From positions 76,701 through 140,700 of the forward strand of contig NZ_PSXX01000005.1 of NCBI RefSeq assembly GCF_002931055.1: a DNA stretch of 64,000 nt, read 5' to 3'. The notes beneath the pieces were generated by a model. The model was not told the origin of the DNA. It made no database searches and worked only from the letters and a program-made list of their open reading frames with translations. Within the stretch, counting starts at the first letter, position 1, and every line of letters begins with the position of its first letter. Of the stretch, positions 35,869 to 44,489 are shown one piece after another. A program made the translations under genes and the position numbers. Source of the stretch: Pseudoclavibacter sp. AY1H1 (GTDB taxonomy: Bacteria > Actinomycetota > Actinomycetes > Actinomycetales > Microbacteriaceae).

Positions 35869-36555
35869 TCAGTCCTCGCTCTTTCCCCACGCCGTCGGCC
35901 TGGGCCCCGATTCCGCTTCCGGGTCTGGGTCCGAGCTCGAGGCCACGGCGTCGAGCAGCACGAGGTCGCTCAGCCGGAGGAGTACACGGGCATCATCGTC
36001 CTGCTGGCCGTGGATGAGCTGCACCACGAGCCTCGACACGGGCCCTCTCCAGGAGAGGCGGAGACTGCGCTGGCGCGACGCCAGGTTGCGGAACGGATCG
36101 GCTTCCGAGCCATCACCCCCGAGGCCGCGTTCGCGCTCGAAGGTCAGACCGGAGGAGGTGACGACGATCCGCGCATCCTCGTCATCGACGCCCGGGATCT
36201 TCAGCAGGGAGAACGAGACACCCTGCACCGCTCGGCTGAAGGCGATACTCAACCGCGTCGCCCTGCTCCCCCGAGCCGGCGGCACAGCAAGATGCCTCCC
36301 GACCCCCTTCAGCGCGGTGATCGTCGCCCGCTGCTGAACACCGACGCTGGAGTCGGTTGTGGCGTCGAACTGAAGATCGAGCGGACCGTTGGACGTGGAG
36401 GTGAGGACCGTGCCGACGGGCGCGCCGACACGGTAGCGACGCCAGGACACCAGGCTGACGGGCGACGTCGACGAAGAGGGGGTGCGCTGCAGGGCTCGCT
36501 GGAGCTTCGGGGGCAGTTCTTCCCCGGCGCGAGGGCCGGTATTCGATGCAGGCAA
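35869..36555 (-). CDS. Hypothetical protein, possibly a fragment
   Basis: This 228-aa open frame starts at TTG (36555) with no good ribosome site and has an upstream stop only a short distance before it. No signal peptide is seen. The middle contains TRLSIAFSRAVQGVSFSLLK and SGLTFERERGLGGDG, which look like a beta-sandwich domain of surface proteins. It converges on the Tat-exported protein gene with 69 bases between stops. It could be the 3' remainder of a larger exported protein. Existence as an active gene is uncertain. Confidence 0.45.
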   Translation of the reverse strand: MPASNTGPRAGEELPPKLQRALQRTPSSSTSPVSLVSWRRYRVGAPVGTVLTSTSNGPLDLQFDATTDSSVGVQQRATITALKGVGRHLAVPPARGSRATRLSIAFSRAVQGVSFSLLKIPGVDDEDARIVVTSSGLTFERERGLGGDGSEADPFRNLASRQRSLRLSWRGPVSRLVVQLIHGQQDDDARVLLRLSDLVLLDAVASSSDPDPEAESGPRPTAWGKSED

Positions 36556-36888
36556 CGGTGGAACGCTTTCAGTGACGGTTGTGATGGCGCGCGAACGCTC
36601 GAAGAGGGCGAGGGTTCAGCGCCGCCCAGGGTGGGGTGCGGGCTGGAACTCCCTGCATTCTTCTGCAGCACGGCGTCTCCTCGAGAACCGTGAAAACTTG
36701 CCCAAATGACCACCACTGCGCCTGATCGGCGCACGTGCCCAACACTGCCAACCAGCAGACTATGCGGGACCGCCTGGGACTTGGATGGTCCGAAGCCGTG
36801 TAATCGTCGCCAAAACCTCTCCGATCAAGCACAAAGGTACCCTCTGGATGTTCCAGAGGGCACCTCCGATCTCGCGGAAAGGGAGTCG
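36556..36888. other. Gap between glpK 3' end and the doubtful ORF
   Basis: I find no convincing gene in this 333-base stretch. The only clear structure is the glpK terminator hairpin near 36840-36860, listed separately. The small overlapping ORFs have no family features. Base composition is lower in G+C than the catabolic genes. Confidence 0.6.
36840..36860 (-). terminator. Terminator of glpK
   Basis: A 9-bp stem (36840-36848 with 36852-36860), extendable by three outer pairs after one mismatch, lies 29 bases beyond the glpK stop on the minus strand. A short T-containing stretch follows. Confidence 0.75.
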
Positions 36889-38382
36889 CTACGCCACCTT
36901 CTTGGCCCACCCCATGGTGAGCTCCCGAGCAGCGCGCCAGCCGGCGTACATCGAGTCGGCCTCATCCCGCGAGCGCTGCGGCTCGAAGACCCGGTCGACC
37001 TTCCACTTGCTCTCGACCTCCTCGAGGTCGGCGAAGATACCCGCCGACATTCCGCCGAGCAGCATGGCGCCGAAGATGGTGGCCTCCGCGATCTTGGGGC
37101 GCACGACGGGAATGCCGAGCACATCGGCCTGCAACTGGCAGAGCAGGTTGTTCTTGACGGCGCCGCCGTCGACGCGCAGCTCAGAGATGGAGATCTCGCC
37201 ACTCTGCGTTGCGGCCTCGACGACGTCGCGGGTCTGGAACACCATCGATTCCACGGCGGCGCGGATGATGTGCAGTCGGGTGGTCGCGTTGCTCATGCCG
37301 ATGATGGCCGCGCGAGCGTGGGGGTCCCATGTCGGTGCCGCAAGACCGGTGAAGGCGGGAATCAGGTAGACCCCTTCGGTGCTGGCCACCTGACCGGCGT
37401 ACCACTCGCTGTCGGGGGCGGCGTGGATGAGCTGCAGGTCGTCGCGCAGCCACTGCATGGTCTTGCCCATGGCGAAGAGCACGCCCTCGATCTCGTACGA
37501 GGTCTTGCCCTCGACAGTCCAGGCCACGCTCGGGGTGAGCCCTTCGATGCGCTGCGGCTTGTCACCGGAGTTGATGTTCAGCACGCCAGCGGTGCCGTAC
37601 GTCATCTTGCTCAGCCCCTTCCTGAAGGCGGCCTGCCCGAAGAGGCCAGCCTGCTGGTCGCCCAGGTTGCCGCCGATCGGCACTGGGGCCCCGAACGTCG
37701 CGCTGAGGTCGCCGACGATCTCGCCGCTCGGCACGATGTCGGCGAGCATCTTGCGAGGGATCCCGTAGTGACCGAGCAGCTCTTCATCCCACTGGAGCGT
37801 CTCGAGGTTCATCATCATGGTGCGGGAGGCGTTGGAGGTATCGGTCACGAAGGCCTTGCGGCCCGTCAGGTTCCAGATGAGCCACGTGTCGATCGTTCCG
37901 GCGAGCAGCTCGCCCGCCTCAGCTCTGGCCTGGGCGCCCGGCACCTGGTCGAGGATCCAGCGGATCTTGGAGGCCGTGTAGTACGCATCCGGGATCAGGC
38001 CCGTGCGCTCCTGGATGAGCGGGCCGATGCCCTGCTCGACCCAGCCTTCGACGACTTCCACCGAGTGCCTGGACGCCCACACGATGGCGTTGTAGATCGG
38101 CGCGCCCGTCTCTTTGTCCCACACCACTCCGGTCTCGCGCTGGTTGGTCATGCCGACCGCGCTGAGGTCGCTCGGCTCGAGGTTCGCGTCGCGCAGAGCG
38201 GCACGAATCACCTCGAGCTGGGTGTTGAGGATCTCGCGAGGGTTGTGCTCGATGAGGCCGGGTCGAGGGTAGAGCTGCGTGAGCTCCGCCTGGGCGAAGC
38301 CCACGACGTTGCAGTCCTCATCGATGATGAACGCGCGGGCACTCGTCGTGCCCTCGTCGATGCCGAGAATGTACTTTGCCAT
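36889..38382 (-). CDS. glpK: Glycerol kinase
   Basis: This 497-aa FGGY kinase has glycerol-kinase hallmarks: LGIDEGTTSARAFIID, GMTNQRETGVVWDKETG, and TYGTAGVLNINSGD near the middle. Length is typical. I use the ATG at 38382, where MAKYILGIDEGT begins; an in-frame start eight codons upstream is less likely. It converts glycerol to sn-glycerol-3-phosphate, the substrate of GlpD encoded at 49.3 kb. No aquaglyceroporin gene is seen. It is divergent from the membrane protein/HAD/RLP operon and shares its operator. Confidence 0.94.
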   Translation of the reverse strand: MAKYILGIDEGTTSARAFIIDEDCNVVGFAQAELTQLYPRPGLIEHNPREILNTQLEVIRAALRDANLEPSDLSAVGMTNQRETGVVWDKETGAPIYNAIVWASRHSVEVVEGWVEQGIGPLIQERTGLIPDAYYTASKIRWILDQVPGAQARAEAGELLAGTIDTWLIWNLTGRKAFVTDTSNASRTMMMNLETLQWDEELLGHYGIPRKMLADIVPSGEIVGDLSATFGAPVPIGGNLGDQQAGLFGQAAFRKGLSKMTYGTAGVLNINSGDKPQRIEGLTPSVAWTVEGKTSYEIEGVLFAMGKTMQWLRDDLQLIHAAPDSEWYAGQVASTEGVYLIPAFTGLAAPTWDPHARAAIIGMSNATTRLHIIRAAVESMVFQTRDVVEAATQSGEISISELRVDGGAVKNNLLCQLQADVLGIPVVRPKIAEATIFGAMLLGGMSAGIFADLEEVESKWKVDRVFEPQRSRDEADSMYAGWRAARELTMGWAKKVA

Positions 38383-38450
38383 TTCGTCCCACTTCTTTGT
38401 GATCACGGGGCGGTGTTCCGCCAGAGCCGAGCGTACGATCGGTGTACGAA

Positions 38451-38490
38451 CATGTCAATGCTTGCACATGCATGTATAGACTTGTATATG
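38451..38490. promoter_or_regulatory. Operator between glpK and the membrane protein/HAD/RLP operon
   Basis: Four uninterrupted decamers occupy 38451-38490. The last two contain GTATAGAC (38474-38481), identical to the core at the dhaK promoter. The array lies 69 bases from the glpK start and 51 bases from the membrane-protein start, suited to control of both directions. Confidence 0.82.
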
Positions 38491-38540
38491 CTCATGGGAG
38501 TTCGCGTCAACGGTGACGCGTGTCGAGAAAGGCCTCGCCC

Positions 38541-39485
38541 ATGGAAATCGACCTGTTCTCCATCCTCGCCGCACTGGCAGGTGGCTTCTTCGGAGCAGCG
38601 ATCGGAAGTCTGCACGCCTTCGTCTTCACCGGTGTGCTCGTCATCGTCGGGTTCGTCGCACAAGTCGCGGTCCCGGATGCACCCATCATCAGCAGCCTCG
38701 CGTTCGGTCCCGCTTTCGGCCCCCACATCGCGTTCGCCGGCGGTGTCGCCGCGACCGCGTACGCGGCACGCCGCGGCTACATGGAGAACGGCAAGGACAT
38801 CGTCCTGCCCCTCGCCGCACTCGCCAAGCCGGACGTGCTCGCCGTCGGAGCCGTCTTCGGGCTCTTCGGCTACTTCGTGCAGAAGCTCATCGCGATCATC
38901 CCCGGCTTCGGCGCCATCACCGACTCCGTCGCCCTGACCGTCGTCATCAGCGCCATCCTCGCCCGCGTCCTCTTCGGGCGCACCAAGGTCTTCGCCCGGA
39001 ACAACTCAGGCAAGAGCGGCTTCGACTCCTTCGAGCCCAACGACGCCGGCTCCTGGATCCGCGCCCAGGAGAGCTTCGGCATCAACACGGCGCTCGGCGT
39101 CGGAGCGGGGCTCTTCGCCTCCTTCATCTCCATCACGCTGCTGCAGGCCTTCCCGGAAGCCGCCAACGCGTCGACCTTCGTGTTCGGCATCTCTGCGCTC
39201 TCCCTGATCCTCCTCTCCGCAGGCCAGCCAGTGCCGGTCACGCACCACATCACGCTGCCGGCCTCCATCGCGGCCGCGACCTTCTACCCCCTGGTCGGCG
39301 AGAACGCCGCCCTCGCGATCATCATCGGCGCCGCGGCCGGCGTGCTGGGAGCCTGGTTCGGGGAACTCTTCGCCCGCCTGTGGCAGTCTCACGGCGACAC
39401 GCACATCGACCCGCCGGCAGCAGCCATCTGGCCGGCGACGACGATCGTGCTCGGCCTCGGCGCCGTCCTCGGAGCCGCCGGCTGA
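38541..39485 (+). CDS. Unrecognised polytopic membrane protein, candidate transporter
   Basis: This 314-aa protein has about nine or ten hydrophobic segments. Notable segments are FGPAFGPHIAFAGGVAATAY and QPVPVTHHITLPASIAAATF, which could be related halves of a repeat. A charged loop, about residues 150-180 (RTKVFARNNSGKSGFDSFEP), splits the protein. There is no aquaporin NPA motif. The ATG at 38541, with AGAAAGG upstream, is preferred over a GTG seven codons earlier. It is the first gene of the HAD-RLP operon. A polyol or sugar-acid permease is plausible; I do not recognise the family. Confidence 0.75.
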   Translation: MEIDLFSILAALAGGFFGAAIGSLHAFVFTGVLVIVGFVAQVAVPDAPIISSLAFGPAFGPHIAFAGGVAATAYAARRGYMENGKDIVLPLAALAKPDVLAVGAVFGLFGYFVQKLIAIIPGFGAITDSVALTVVISAILARVLFGRTKVFARNNSGKSGFDSFEPNDAGSWIRAQESFGINTALGVGAGLFASFISITLLQAFPEAANASTFVFGISALSLILLSAGQPVPVTHHITLPASIAAATFYPLVGENAALAIIIGAAAGVLGAWFGELFARLWQSHGDTHIDPPAAAIWPATTIVLGLGAVLGAAG

Positions 39486-39581
39486 CGACGAGCTCCAAGC
39501 ACCCGCCGCACCACGCAGCCGCTCGACGCCCGACCGCCTGACCTCGATCCGACCCGACCCGACCCGAAGGAGCACCCCCTC

Positions 39582-40451
39582 GTGCCAGCATCCGTGAACC
39601 TCGACACCGTGCGCGCAGTCGCGCTCGATGTCGACGGGACCATCGCCGGAGCCGACCACCAGCTCACCCCGCGCACGACAGCAGCCCTCCGCTCGCTCGT
39701 CGAGCACGGCATCCCGGTGATCCTCCTCACCGGACGGGCGAGACAGAACGTGCTCGAGCTGGCGCGAGAGGCGGGCATCCGCAACACGGTCGCAAGCAAC
39801 AACGGGGCGGTCATCTTCGACCCGGTGGAGGACACCAACACGACGATCACGCCGATGACGCACGCCGAGGCCAGGCGCATCCTGGACCTCGGCGCGCGCC
39901 TCGGGCTCGAACGCACCTGGTGGTCGGTCACCGACATCTACGTCGACCGGGACGGCGAGTGCTCGCGGATGCTGCGGGAGCTCAACGAGCGGGACATCAT
40001 CGTCGGCGATCCCGACGAGCTGCCTGACGACATCACCAAGGTGATGCTCTTCGGCAGCGAGGCGGAACTCGACGAGGTCGCCGACCGCATCTTCGACGCC
40101 GCGCCGTCCGGCACCCGCTCCATGTACTGCTTCTTCGAGTTCGTGGCGCCGGATGCGACGAAGTGGCATGCGCTCGAGACCATGCTCGAGGAGCACGGCG
40201 TCGACCCAGCGCACACCCTCGGCCTCGGCGACGGCGGCAACGACCTCGCCTGGCTCACCCAGATCGGCTTCCCCTTCGCGATGGAGAACGCCCGCCAGGA
40301 GGTCAAGGACATCGCGATCGGCGTCGTCGGCCACCACGCCCACGACGGTGCCGCCGAGATCCTCGAGGAGCTGGCCAGGAGCATCGGCGCCGATGCCCCG
40401 GCACCGACCGCCAAACAGCAGGAGCTCGCCGAGCAGCAGGAGGACCACTGA
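39582..40451 (+). CDS. Cof-type HAD-IIB phosphatase
   Basis: This 289-aa HAD hydrolase has Asp16 and Asp18 in ALDVDGTIAG, ILLTGRARQNV in motif II, and the motif IV sequence GLGDGGNDLAWL. A cap domain of the Cof type lies between. The GTG at 39582 follows AAGGAG. It overlaps the RLP start by one base, so the two are translationally coupled. In methionine salvage, an RLP (MtnW) precedes a HAD phosphatase (MtnX), an analogous pairing with a different HAD subtype. The substrate is unknown. Confidence 0.85.
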   Translation: MPASVNLDTVRAVALDVDGTIAGADHQLTPRTTAALRSLVEHGIPVILLTGRARQNVLELAREAGIRNTVASNNGAVIFDPVEDTNTTITPMTHAEARRILDLGARLGLERTWWSVTDIYVDRDGECSRMLRELNERDIIVGDPDELPDDITKVMLFGSEAELDEVADRIFDAAPSGTRSMYCFFEFVAPDATKWHALETMLEEHGVDPAHTLGLGDGGNDLAWLTQIGFPFAMENARQEVKDIAIGVVGHHAHDGAAEILEELARSIGADAPAPTAKQQELAEQQEDH

Positions 40452-41722
40452 TGGACATCGAATTCGTCCCCGCCGATCTCGCCCTCGAGCGCGACCTGAT
40501 CCTCGCGAGCTACGTCTTCACGCTGCCGGCGAGCCAGGACGCGCACGCCGTCGTCCAGCGCTTCGCAGTCGGCCAGACCACCGGCACCTGGCTTCCCGTC
40601 CCCGGCCTCACGCGCGAGCTGCGCGACAGGCACGAGGCGCGCATCGTGCGCATCCAGCCCATCCCGGCCGCCGACACGACGACCTCGGCGCCAGACGACG
40701 CGAGCTGGTACTTCGCCACGATCGGCGTGCCGGCAGTGAACATCGGGGATTCGATCCCGCAGCTGCTCACGACGCTCATCGGCAACGACGCCTCCACGTC
40801 GCTCGAGGCGAAGCTCGTCGACCTCGAGTTCCCGCGAGCGCGCCTCGACGCGTTCGCTGGCCCCCGCTTCGGCATCGAGGGGCTCCGGCGGGTGCTCGAC
40901 GTCGAGTCGCGCCCCCTGCTGCTCAACATGCTGAAGCCATGCACGGGCCTGACCCCCGACGAGGGCGCCGCGATCGCATACGAGACGGCACTCGGCGGCA
41001 TCGACATGATCAAAGACGACGAGCTGCTCGGCAACACCGCCTTCTCGCCCGTCGTCGACCGTGTCATCGCCTACAACGAGGCGCTCGACCGCGCCGCGCA
41101 GGTCACCGGCCGGCGCACCATGTACATCCCGAACGTCTCCGACCGGCCGGACCGCATGCTCGACACTGCCAGACGAGCCGTGGATGCGGGAGCTCGCGCC
41201 GTCATGGTCTGCTACGCCAACGTGGGCTACGGCTCGGTCGAGGCGCTCGCCGACGCGGTCGACGTGCCTATCCTCGGGCACTTCGCCGGCTCAGCCCCCT
41301 ACTTCGAGAACGCCACGACGGGCATGACCTCGCCCATCGCGAGCGGCCTGCTCCCCCGCCTCGCGGGAGCCGACCTCGCGCTCGTGAACACTCCGTACGG
41401 CGGGTACCCGATCACGCGGCTGCAGTACCTGCAGACCGCGCAGCAGCTCAAGGTGCCCCGCCCTGGCCTCCGCAGCACGGCGCCCATCATCGGCGGCGGC
41501 GTGCACCCGGGCACCGTGGCGACGTACGTCGGCGATCTCGGCAACGACATCGTGCTGGGCGTCGGCGGCGCCATCCAGGGGCACCCGGGCGGACCCGCGT
41601 CGGGAGGCCTCGCCATGCACCAGGCCATCGACGCGGCGCTCGCAGGCCGCGACGTCCGCGACTCCGACGGGCAGACACCGGAGCTCGACGCGGCCATCGC
41701 AGCCTGGGGCACCCTCGACTAG
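40451..41722 (+). CDS. RuBisCO-like protein (form IV type)
   Basis: This 423-aa protein has the RuBisCO large-chain fold order. Lys162 lies in NMLKPCTGLTPDE, where RuBisCO has its KPK motif. Lys188-Asp-Asp-Glu191, in GGIDMIKDDELLG, matches the carbamylated lysine and magnesium ligands. The second KPK lysine is Cys164, and the loop-6 lysine region reads LVNTPYGG, so CO2 fixation is unlikely. GGGVHPGT late in the chain resembles the MtnW-type enolases. It likely enolises, isomerises or decarboxylates a phosphorylated keto-sugar. Coupled to the HAD gene; under the glpK operator. Confidence 0.9.
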   Translation: MDIEFVPADLALERDLILASYVFTLPASQDAHAVVQRFAVGQTTGTWLPVPGLTRELRDRHEARIVRIQPIPAADTTTSAPDDASWYFATIGVPAVNIGDSIPQLLTTLIGNDASTSLEAKLVDLEFPRARLDAFAGPRFGIEGLRRVLDVESRPLLLNMLKPCTGLTPDEGAAIAYETALGGIDMIKDDELLGNTAFSPVVDRVIAYNEALDRAAQVTGRRTMYIPNVSDRPDRMLDTARRAVDAGARAVMVCYANVGYGSVEALADAVDVPILGHFAGSAPYFENATTGMTSPIASGLLPRLAGADLALVNTPYGGYPITRLQYLQTAQQLKVPRPGLRSTAPIIGGGVHPGTVATYVGDLGNDIVLGVGGAIQGHPGGPASGGLAMHQAIDAALAGRDVRDSDGQTPELDAAIAAWGTLD

Positions 41723-41784
41723 GCGTGCCTCAGAGCTGATCGCCCGGCACCATCGGCTCCGGACAAGGTCTCTCGCACGAAGTC

Positions 41785-42960
41785 CTAGCTCCAGGCCACG
41801 ATGAGTCGTGCGGCATCGCCGGGCAGCATCGGGTCCAGGCCCGTGACCTCGGCGAACCGCCGCAGGCGATTGCCGAGCGTGTTCCGGTGGCAGAAGAGCT
41901 CTGCCGCCGACGCGCTGATGTTCCCGGTCCGCAGATAGCTCACGACCGCTTCCCGTAGACGAGTCTGCTCAGAGGGGCCGCAGCGAGCGAGCGCCGCATC
42001 GACATCCGCCAGGAGCGGCACCCCCGCATCGACGACTGCGCGCTTCGCGAAACGCGCCCACCCCCGCTCCCACGTCAGAGCGTCGACCTCGTCTGGGCCG
42101 AGCAGACGAGCGAGAGACAGAGCGACTTGAGCAGTCTGACCGAGCTCGGGGAGCCCGCGACGAGCCTCCACCAGGCCAACCCGGTGCTCCCGCAGGCGTT
42201 GGAGCTGGGCGGCGGATGCAGCAGTCCGGTCACCCCACGGACTCCGTGGCGCGAAGGCGATGATCCCGTCGGCGACCGTATGCGTGAAGAATCGCGTGCC
42301 GACCCGATCGAAGTCCGCGAGCAGCAGACGCAGCGCCTCCGTGTCCGACCCCACGGCGGCGCACACGAGCAGAGGCGCCGAGACCTGCACACCGAGATGC
42401 GCGGCGACAGCCTGGAGCCGATCGTTCGCCGGAGCCCCTTCGAAGAGACTTGCGATGTGGCCTTGCAGCACCGCCGACGCCTCGCCCTGCATGCGTTCAC
42501 GCTCGGCGACGTACGCGCGCTGCGCCCGGTGGGCGTACTCGTCGACGGTTCGGATGACGACGGCCGTGTGCCGCACGATGAGGCCCGCGTCCGAGGGGGA
42601 CGCGGTCCGAGTCACGGCCTCCCAGAGCACCTGGAAATCGGCGTGGATGGCCGACATCAGGGAACTGAGCGGAACGTCCGCACGGGCGCGTGAGACACCG
42701 ACACGATTGGCCACCTCGACCACGTCCGGCAGGCCACCCTCCCTGAGCCCGTCGATCATCGCATCGAACGCCTGGGTCGCCGTCCTGCGAATCTCGGATC
42801 GCGGCACCAATGACGAGGCGTAGCCGGGAATGGTGAAGATCAGGTCCATGAACGCTTCGACAAGCTGCGGCACCTCGATCAGGTCGATGATCGCGAGCCA
42901 GCGCTCGCGGTCCTCCGTTCGGGGATGTCGGGAGATCCCCGAACGGGAGGGTGAGGTCAT
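41785..42960 (-). CDS. PucR/CdaR-type transcriptional regulator
   Basis: This 391-aa protein has an N-terminal sensor region. A C-terminal PucR-like helix-turn-helix follows: LRTGNISASAAELFCHRNTL and then RLRRFAEVTGL. The central part resembles a GGDEF-like regulatory domain without enzymatic motifs. The start is ambiguous between the ATG at 42960 and a GTG at 42969, since the GGAGG lies too close to the ATG. It is divergent from an MHS transporter and probably controls that gene and the amidohydrolase operon. No decamer operator is seen. Confidence 0.8.
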   Translation of the reverse strand: MTSPSRSGISRHPRTEDRERWLAIIDLIEVPQLVEAFMDLIFTIPGYASSLVPRSEIRRTATQAFDAMIDGLREGGLPDVVEVANRVGVSRARADVPLSSLMSAIHADFQVLWEAVTRTASPSDAGLIVRHTAVVIRTVDEYAHRAQRAYVAERERMQGEASAVLQGHIASLFEGAPANDRLQAVAAHLGVQVSAPLLVCAAVGSDTEALRLLLADFDRVGTRFFTHTVADGIIAFAPRSPWGDRTAASAAQLQRLREHRVGLVEARRGLPELGQTAQVALSLARLLGPDEVDALTWERGWARFAKRAVVDAGVPLLADVDAALARCGPSEQTRLREAVVSYLRTGNISASAAELFCHRNTLGNRLRRFAEVTGLDPMLPGDAARLIVAWS

Positions 42961-43103
42961 GACCTCCACATTATGTGCAGATGCACTGATTTAGGGAGCA
43001 AGATGGGAGCCGATGCCCCCGAAATGATGACGAACCTCCTGGGAGGCTTCCTGTGGGCCCCCGCATACGGCGGTTGCCGGCCAGATCCTCACTGGAGATC
43101 ATC

Positions 43104-44435
43104 ATGAGCCATCACGCACCGACAGCAACGATCGAGTACAGCGCAGTACAAGAGCTGAGCTCAAGAGACGCCAACAAGGTCGCCATCGGCGCACTTGTCG
43201 GCACCGCACTCGAGTACTACGACTTCTTCCTCTTCAGCGCAGCCGCAGCGCTCGTCTTCAACGTGCAGTACTTCACCAACGAGAACGCGAGCGCAGCAGC
43301 GCTCGCCTCGTTCGCCACGTTCGGTGTGGGCGTCGCCGCCCGCCCGCTCGGCGGCATCATCTTCGGGGCGATGGGCGACCGGATCGGGAGACGCAAGACG
43401 CTGATGATCACCATCATCGGCATCGGCCTCATCACCGGGCTCATCGGCATCCTGCCCACCTACGCGGCGATCGGCATCGCAGCCCCGATCCTGCTCGTGC
43501 TCCTCCGCGTCGTCCAGGGGCTCTTCGTGGGAGGTGAATGGTCGGGAGCGCTCACGCTCGTCGTCGAGAACGCTCCCCTGCACCTGCGGGCGCGCTACGC
43601 GGTCATCCCCCTCATCGGCTCTCCGATCGGAACGATCCTGTCGTCAGGCGGGTTCTTCCTCATCACGTTCTTCTTCACGCAGGAGAACTTCGACTCGTGG
43701 GCCTGGCGGATCCCGTTCCTGCTCTCCCTTCCGCTGCTGCTCATCGCCATCTACATCCGCAGCCGACTCGAAGAATCACCGGTCTTCCGCCAGCTCGAGG
43801 CGGCCGGCGAGACAGCGCCGACGCCGGTCCGGACGACGTTCAAGCACAGCTGGCGCCAGATCCTCGTCGGACTGGGTGCCTCGCTCCTCGGCATGGGCGG
43901 CTTCTACCTGGTCACCACCTTCTGCGTCTGGTACGGCGTCAACGTGCTCGGCTATGAACCGTGGCTGATGCTTCTCGGGACGATCGCCGCCGCCACGGCG
44001 GAGATCTTCGTGATCGTCTGGGCCGGGAGACTCGGGGCGCGGTTCGGCTCCAGCCGCGTCATCTTCTGGGGCGGAATCGCGTCCGCGATCGTGGCGATTC
44101 CCGCCTTCATGCTGCTCACCTCAGGTATCCCGACCCTGGTCATCCTCGCGATGGTGCTGGCCGTGTCGACTCTGTCGTTCCCCTACGCCGGCACGGGAGC
44201 CGTCTTGACCGGACTCTTCCCCGCGAGAACCCGGTACACGGGCGTGGCGGTGGCGAACAACACGGCCGCCATGGTGGCCGGCTTCGTCCCGCTCATCGTC
44301 ACGGGACTGGTCGCGACGGCCAGTGACTCCTGGTGGCCCGCCGCCCTCATGCTGGCACTCATCTCGATCATCACTGCCGTCTGCGGTGCCATCGCGCCGC
44401 GCTTCAGCGTCAGCCTTCCGGGGTTCAAGCACTAG
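43104..44435 (+). CDS. MHS-family MFS metabolite:H+ symporter
   Basis: This 443-aa transporter has twelve predicted helices. It shows the MHS features GTALEYYDFFLFSAAAAL at the start and GDRIGRRKTLM in the loop after helix 2. The ATG at 43104 has GGAGA at suitable distance. Relatives carry organic acids, proline betaine or similar small metabolites. It is the first gene of a set followed by an amidohydrolase and a maleylpyruvate-isomerase family protein. It probably imports the substrate of that set. Confidence 0.87.
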   Translation: MSHHAPTATIEYSAVQELSSRDANKVAIGALVGTALEYYDFFLFSAAAALVFNVQYFTNENASAAALASFATFGVGVAARPLGGIIFGAMGDRIGRRKTLMITIIGIGLITGLIGILPTYAAIGIAAPILLVLLRVVQGLFVGGEWSGALTLVVENAPLHLRARYAVIPLIGSPIGTILSSGGFFLITFFFTQENFDSWAWRIPFLLSLPLLLIAIYIRSRLEESPVFRQLEAAGETAPTPVRTTFKHSWRQILVGLGASLLGMGGFYLVTTFCVWYGVNVLGYEPWLMLLGTIAAATAEIFVIVWAGRLGARFGSSRVIFWGGIASAIVAIPAFMLLTSGIPTLVILAMVLAVSTLSFPYAGTGAVLTGLFPARTRYTGVAVANNTAAMVAGFVPLIVTGLVATASDSWWPAALMLALISIITAVCGAIAPRFSVSLPGFKH

Positions 44436-44489
44436 CACCTCGTCGCGCGGATCAGGGCGAGCAACGAGCAACAGGGAAGAGAGAGCACC

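Noticed and set aside
38451-38490. Replication iterons or CRISPR-like repeats in the decamer arrays
   Set aside because: They sit in divergent promoter gaps beside catabolic genes, with no replication initiator and no spacers.
38541-39485. Glycerol facilitator GlpF
   Set aside because: No NPA motifs and the wrong helix pattern, despite divergence from glpK.
40451-41722. True carbon-fixing RuBisCO
   Set aside because: The second KPK lysine is Cys164 and the loop-6 lysine region is changed; there is no phosphoribulokinase in the window.
40451-41722. MtnW of methionine salvage
   Set aside because: No mtnA, mtnB, mtnK or mtnD genes nearby, and the operator links it to glycerol/polyol genes. 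Not fully excluded without a tree.
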